A stretch of 5,185 nucleotides of DNA from Leptolyngbya sp. SIO4C1 (GTDB lineage Bacteria > Cyanobacteriota > Cyanobacteriia > Phormidesmidales > Phormidesmidaceae). Shown in pieces: positions 1-2,951 of this stretch. Position 1 is the stretch's first letter, and every line of letters starts with the position of its first letter. The translations under genes were made by a program, and so were the position numbers. Location: positions 1 through 5,185 of the forward strand of contig JAAHIA010000356.1 of assembly GCA_010671975.1 (NCBI GenBank). Direction: 5' to 3'. The notes beneath the pieces are model-generated. The model had not been told where the DNA came from. It did no database searches and saw only the letters and a program-made list of their open reading frames with translations.

Positions 1-836
1 GTTCAGGCCGCTTTTTGCAGGAGCGCTACGGTTCCAAGATTGCCTTTCTAGATGGTTCACCAACCGAGCGGCTCTGTCAGCCAATTGTTGACTATGTGAC
101 TGAGCGCGGCGGTGAAGTGCGGCTTAATTCGCCGCTAAAGGAGATTGTTCTCAACCCGGATGGAACCGTTAAGCACTTTGCGATTCGCGGCCTGAACGGC
201 GCACCCGATGATACTTTAACAGCCGACTGCTACGTTTCTGCAATGTCGGTTGATGTGATCAAGGTGCTGGCCCCGCAGCGTTGGAAAGAGATGCCGTTCT
301 TCCAAAAGCTAGAAGGCTTGGAGGGGGTGCCGGTAATCAATTTACATCTGTGGTTTGATCGTAAGCTCACTGATATCGATCAGCTTTTATTTTCACGCTC
401 TGACTTGCTCAGCGTTTATGCCGATATGAGCAACACCTGTCGAGAATACGAAAATCCCGATCGATCGATGCTAGAGCTGGTGCTGGCGCCGGCCAAAGAC
501 TGGATTGATCGCTCAGACGAAGATATTATTTCTGCCACGCTGGCTGAACTGAAGCAGCTGTTTCCACAACATTTTGATTCGGATAGCCCAACGCAGCTAC
601 TGAAGTATAAAGTGGTTAAGACGCCGCGTTCAGTCTACACGGCTTCGCCAGGTCGTCAGGCATATCGTCCCTCACAGACGACGCCGATTGATAACTTCTA
701 TCTAGCGGGCAGCTATACCATGCAGCGCTACCTAGGCAGTATGGAAGGAGCAGTGCTATCGGGCAAACTTGCTGCTCAAGCCATCCTGCGCGATGAAGAG
801 TCCCTTACCCAGACGACGCTGGCTGCTGTTGCCTAG
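1..836 (+). CDS. crtP: 15-cis-phytoene desaturase, C-terminal part (5' end outside window)
   Basis: This is the C-terminal ~277 residues of the plant/cyanobacterial phytoene desaturase, an FAD-dependent membrane-associated enzyme that converts 15-cis-phytoene to zeta-carotene via phytofluene with quinone as acceptor. The frame is open from position 3 and reads SGRFLQERYGSK, which matches the interior of the family, so the TTG at 15 is not the start; about 200 residues are missing relative to the usual ~470. Family hallmarks seen: AFLDGSPTERLCQPIVD early, LLSVYADMSNTCREY in the middle, TPRSVYTASPGRQAYRP, and the C-terminal FAD/substrate signature LAGSYTMQRYLGSMEGAVLSGK (from 702). The Arg at 9-11 lies in the RFLQE motif, where norflurazon-resistance substitutions are known in the family, and it is unchanged. 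In the FAD signature a Ser (711-713) stands where I expect Asp in many PDS proteins. It is followed after 9 nt by crtB in the same operon. The identification is very secure. Confidence 0.96.
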   Translation, partial: SGRFLQERYGSKIAFLDGSPTERLCQPIVDYVTERGGEVRLNSPLKEIVLNPDGTVKHFAIRGLNGAPDDTLTADCYVSAMSVDVIKVLAPQRWKEMPFFQKLEGLEGVPVINLHLWFDRKLTDIDQLLFSRSDLLSVYADMSNTCREYENPDRSMLELVLAPAKDWIDRSDEDIISATLAELKQLFPQHFDSDSPTQLLKYKVVKTPRSVYTASPGRQAYRPSQTTPIDNFYLAGSYTMQRYLGSMEGAVLSGKLAAQAILRDEESLTQTTLAAVA

Positions 837-840
837 GAGG
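835..840 (+). promoter_or_regulatory. Shine-Dalgarno of crtB overlapping the crtP stop
   Basis: A perfect AGGAGG lies 5 nt before the crtB ATG, and its first two bases are the last two of the crtP TAG stop. A ribosome terminating on crtP therefore sits on the crtB initiation site. This supports translational coupling and fixes ATG 846 as the start. The motif is directly visible; coupling is inferred. Confidence 0.85.
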
Positions 841-845
841 CATAA

Positions 846-1775
846 ATGCTTCAGCTATCCAATTCTTCAACTCTGTCTAGGTTAATCTCTGCCGAAGAGT
901 CTTACGAACGCTGCCGTCAGATTACAGCCAAGTATTCAAAGACCTTCTACATGGGTACGCTGCTCATGCCGGAGGCCAAGCGCCAGGCTATCTGGGCCAT
1001 CTATGTCTGGTGCCGGCGTACCGATGAGCTGGTCGATGGACCGCAGGGCGCGTTTACCACCGAGAGCACCCTGGCAGATTGGGAAGCGCAGCTAGAGTCT
1101 GTTTTTGCAGGCAAGCCGCTGGATGATTTAGACGTGGCCATGGTAGACACGCTATCGCGGTTCCCGCTAGATATTCAACCGTTTCGCGACATGATTGACG
1201 GGCAGCGCATGGATTTGCAATGCTCTCGCTACGAGACCTTTGAAGATCTGAAGCTCTACTGCTACCGTGTCGCAGGCACCGTAGGGCTGATGTCCACGCT
1301 GGTGATGGGGGTTGACCCAGAATACAACACGGCGCCTTGGAGACGCGATCATCCGCTGCCTAACCCGACTCAGGAGGCCATTGCGCTAGGAATTGCCAAT
1401 CAGCTCACCAATATTTTGCGCGATGTTGGCGAAGATGCACAGCGCGGCCGCATTTATATCCCGCTGGAAGATTTAGAGCTGTTTAACTACAGTGAAGAAG
1501 ATTTGCTCAATGGCGTCATCGATGAGCGCTGGCGAGCGCTGATGCGTTTTCAAATTCAGCGAGCACTGAAGTTCTACAGAGAGGCCGAAAAAGGCATCAG
1601 CGTACTGAACCCAGATGCAAAATGGCCCGTGTGGTCAGCGCTCATGCTGTATCGCAAAATCTTGGATGTGATTGCGGAAAATCAGTACGACGTTTTTAAT
1701 CGCAGGGCGTTTGTGCCAACGATTCGTAAGCTGCTGTGTCTGCCGCGTGCGTTTGTGCGCTCTCGCGTTCTGTAA
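846..1775 (+). CDS. crtB: 15-cis-phytoene synthase
   Basis: Complete 309-residue phytoene synthase, the family's usual length, which condenses two geranylgeranyl diphosphates head-to-head to phytoene through prephytoene diphosphate. It is a trans-isoprenyl diphosphate synthase/squalene synthase fold enzyme. Both Mg-diphosphate-binding Asp-rich motifs are intact: DELVD at residues 60-64 and DVGED at 193-197 within NILRDVGEDAQRGRIYIP. Other conserved stretches are YSKTFYMGTLLMP (30-42), MIDGQRMDL (116-124) and YCYRVAGTVGLM (138-149). The C-terminal end, with VPTIRKL and a basic tail, fits cyanobacterial and plant PSY. No transit or signal peptide is present. The start at ATG 846 is supported by a perfect SD. 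The gene lies 9 nt after crtP and is probably cotranscribed with it; no separate promoter was identified. It is followed by a hairpin at 1819-1847. It appears functional; catalytic residues are all present. Confidence 0.97.
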   Translation: MLQLSNSSTLSRLISAEESYERCRQITAKYSKTFYMGTLLMPEAKRQAIWAIYVWCRRTDELVDGPQGAFTTESTLADWEAQLESVFAGKPLDDLDVAMVDTLSRFPLDIQPFRDMIDGQRMDLQCSRYETFEDLKLYCYRVAGTVGLMSTLVMGVDPEYNTAPWRRDHPLPNPTQEAIALGIANQLTNILRDVGEDAQRGRIYIPLEDLELFNYSEEDLLNGVIDERWRALMRFQIQRALKFYREAEKGISVLNPDAKWPVWSALMLYRKILDVIAENQYDVFNRRAFVPTIRKLLCLPRAFVRSRVL

Positions 1776-1818
1776 GCTGCTATCGCCAGGGTAAGCATTA
1801 CAGGACGCAAATGCTAAA

Positions 1819-1847
1819 CAGCGACCGGCAAATACTGCCAGTCGCTG
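1819..1847. terminator. Bidirectional terminator-like hairpin between convergent crtB and rbp
   Basis: CAGCGAC (1819-1825) pairs with GTCGCTG (1841-1847). After one C/A mismatch, GGCA (1827-1830) pairs with TGCC (1836-1839) around the loop AATAC, giving 11 pairs in total. On the + strand the stem is followed by CTAAAAGCTAATTTT, and on the - strand by TTTAGCATTTGCG. Both are weak U-tracts, so efficiency is uncertain. Its place in the 115-bp spacer between two converging genes fits termination from both sides. Confidence 0.5.
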
Positions 1848-1890
1848 CTAAAAGCTAATTTTAAATCGCTAGCCTGTGACTTGCCCTGAG

Positions 1891-2313
1891 CTACGAAGCG
1901 GTGGTTTGAGTTGCCAATAGCTCCTTTAACTTTTCTAGCTCCTGCGCCCAGCGCGGATCGGGTTGAATAGAGGTCTGGTTAGAGGCAGCAGTAGCGCCGC
2001 CCTTACGGCTCTTCTTGCTGTTGCGCCGACCACCACCAGCGTCAGCATCGTCCTCATTCTTGCTGCGCGGTAGAGCCTTTTCAACCTTCAGCGAAGTCTC
2101 TTGCAGCTGGTAGCCGTTGTATTTTTCAACTAGGACATCGGCCACTTCATCGCTTTTAACCGTCACAAAGCCAAACCCGCGACATTTGCCAGTTTTGCGA
2201 TCGGTAATTAGCTTGACAGAGACAACTCCTTCAGACTCTTCTGCAAAAACAGACTCAAACTCCTCGCGCTGCAGCTCTTTGGGCAGGTTACCAACGTATA
2301 GACGGACAGACAT
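1891..2313 (-). CDS. Cyanobacterial RRM RNA-binding protein (Rbp3-like)
   Basis: 140-residue protein with one RNA recognition motif at about residues 3-80. RNP2 is LYVGNL (5-10) and RNP1 is RGFGFVTV (45-52), so the RNA-stacking aromatics Y6, F47 and F49 are present; the last RNP1 position is Val rather than the usual aromatic. Residues 82-117 form a flexible, charged, Gly/Lys/Arg-rich linker (for example GGGRRNSKKSRKGG). Residues 118-140 form a predicted amphipathic helix beginning PDPRWAQELEKLKELL. Many cyanobacterial Rbp proteins are shorter and end in a Gly-rich tail; a longer form with such a C-terminal helix resembles, from memory, the Rbp3 type (Synechocystis slr0193), linked to thylakoid-proximal localisation of photosystem mRNAs. 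That subtype assignment is inference. The ATG at 2313 has a good SD. It is monocistronic by position, converging on crtB. RRM identity is certain; the specific role is not. Confidence 0.93.
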   Translation of the reverse strand: MSVRLYVGNLPKELQREEFESVFAEESEGVVSVKLITDRKTGKCRGFGFVTVKSDEVADVLVEKYNGYQLQETSLKVEKALPRSKNEDDADAGGGRRNSKKSRKGGATAASNQTSIQPDPRWAQELEKLKELLATQTTAS

Positions 2314-2318
2314 GAAGA

Positions 2319-2325
2319 CACCTCT
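2319..2325 (-). promoter_or_regulatory. Shine-Dalgarno of the RRM protein gene
   Basis: On the - strand AGAGGTG lies 5 nt before the ATG (2311-2313). It matches GGAGGTG, the complement of the 16S rRNA 3' end, at 6 of 7 positions, and supports this start codon. Confidence 0.75.
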
Positions 2326-2458
2326 AACCTAAACAATATTTCAAAAACGAAGTCCAGTGATTTTTATGAAACCAACCTTGCTAACAATGCTTACTTCAGC
2401 GACTGACAAGTCAATGCCTAACAAACAGCCTGCTCATACCCTTGAGGTCTCAGTTTGG

Positions 2459-2487
2459 ATGACAATTAACAACCCCAGCGCTGTCAA
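2459..2487 (-). promoter_or_regulatory. Candidate sigma70-type promoter for the RRM protein gene
   Basis: On the - strand a perfect TTGACA (-35, 2482-2487) is followed after 17 nt by TGTCAT (-10, 2459-2464, 4 of 6 to TATAAT). A start near 2452 would give the rbp mRNA a leader of about 140 nt. The -35 box abuts a palindrome, CAGCGCTG (2476-2483), that could be an operator or chance. Consensus matching in an AT-rich spacer has a real false-positive rate. Confidence 0.4.
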
Positions 2488-2735
2488 CGTTTGGGAAAAT
2501 GCATTCGCACTTTGACGCAAAAGCCAATCAATATTCCTTAACTGCTTGTTGATTATTGAGTAATGACTTCTTCAACAGACGATTACTGCGACGCTATCAA
2601 GGCGTAGTCTGGGAAAATTCGGTCACCAGCAACAGTTACTAAGGTATCACGGTAGCCTGAGCCAGACTAGCCTCTAAGGTATATTTTTCGTTAAGTAAAA
2701 TCGAATTTCTTCGACCATTTGCCTAGAGATTTGTC

Positions 2736-2771
2736 AAAAAGTAAAACCAGCCCAACCGGGCTGGCAATTTT
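2736..2771. terminator. Strong intrinsic terminator, best on the - strand
   Basis: CCAGCCC (2747-2753) pairs perfectly with GGGCTGG (2758-2764) around the loop AACC. On the - strand the stem is followed by TTTTACTTTTT (2736-2746), a classic U-tract. On the + strand it is followed by CAATTTT, a weaker one. As the only strong terminator after the M48-family stop (about 190 nt away) it would end that transcript, any - strand small RNA from this spacer, or both. Confidence 0.8.
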
Positions 2772-2862
2772 GCTGTGTTGAGAGTAGGAGAACCCAATAC
2801 CTAATTGCTATTGCTACATCCATTGCCAGGAGCAGCGCTAGCTGGAAAAAATTAGGTGAACT
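2736..2862 (-). ncRNA. Possible ~127-nt small RNA
   Basis: If the candidate promoter at 2869-2897 works, transcription would start near 2862 and stop at the strong terminator near 2736. The span carries no convincing coding frame. I found none of the sequence hallmarks I know for the cyanobacterial Yfr1 or Yfr2 RNAs, although a pyrimidine- and CA-rich stretch (TCTCCTACTCTCAACACAG) precedes the terminator. It could equally be simply the 3' UTR of the M48-family mRNA. This call rests on promoter and terminator geometry alone. Confidence 0.22.
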
Positions 2863-2868
2863 GGAGCT

Positions 2869-2897
2869 CTATTAAGAAATGTAACACTTATTGTCAA
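2869..2897 (-). promoter_or_regulatory. Candidate promoter facing the 2747 terminator
   Basis: On the - strand a perfect TTGACA (2892-2897) is followed after 17 nt by TAATAG (2869-2874). The -10 matches the consensus at only 3 of 6 positions and has G at the important last base. No convincing coding gene follows before the terminator. The -35 overlaps the hairpin behind the M48-family gene. Confidence 0.3.
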
Positions 2898-2926
2898 ATG
2901 CTGCAATTTTAATTAACGCAGCTTTG
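2895..2926 (-). terminator. 3' hairpin just behind the M48-family gene
   Basis: CAAA-t-GCTGC (2895-2904) pairs with GCAGC-TTTG (2918-2926), nine pairs with one bulged base and a 13-nt AT-rich loop, starting 25 nt after the stop codon on the - strand. No U-tract follows on that strand, so it is more likely an mRNA 3'-end stabiliser or a weak terminator than a classical one. Confidence 0.3.
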
Positions 2927-2951
2927 AGGGTTGGCTCAGGACGGGCGTCTG

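Larger units (their letters stand above)
2314..2951. other. 638-bp intergenic region between rbp and the M48-family gene
   Basis: This region has visibly lower GC than the flanking genes and lies between two - strand genes. I find no ORF with convincing coding evidence and no tRNA, rRNA or recognisable riboswitch. It holds the rbp leader and candidate promoter (to 2487), an inverted and direct repeat block (2605-2682), a strong terminator (2747-2764), a possible - strand small-RNA unit (2736-2897), and a hairpin just after the M48-family stop (2895-2926). The length is unusual for a cyanobacterial spacer and leaves room for a non-coding RNA. Confidence 0.7.

Noticed and set aside
15..17. TTG as start of the phytoene desaturase
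   Set aside because: The frame is open to the left edge and codes conserved family residues (RFLQE) before it; the gene is simply cut by the window.
1167..1352. 61-codon - strand frame within crtB
   Set aside because: It is antisense to conserved catalytic sequence of phytoene synthase, with no recognisable protein features.
2117..2332. 71-codon + strand frame over the RRM gene
   Set aside because: It is antisense to the RNP1 and RNP2 coding sequence; Ser/Thr/Arg-rich shadow translation.
2734..2823. 29-codon - strand ORF (MDVAIAIRYWVLLL...) ending in the terminator
   Set aside because: It has no Shine-Dalgarno and its last third is translated terminator stem and U-tract. It does not match the small photosystem or cytochrome b6f subunits I know.
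2736..2862. Yfr1 or Yfr2 family RNA
   Set aside because: The CA-rich stretch near 2780 is only loosely like the Yfr1 single-stranded motif, and no GGAAACA-type element of Yfr2 is present on either strand.
2314..2951. tRNA, riboswitch, CRISPR array or insertion sequence
   Set aside because: I saw no cloverleaf with a TTCGA T-loop in context, no known aptamer core, no regularly spaced repeats and no transposase fragment with terminal inverted repeats.
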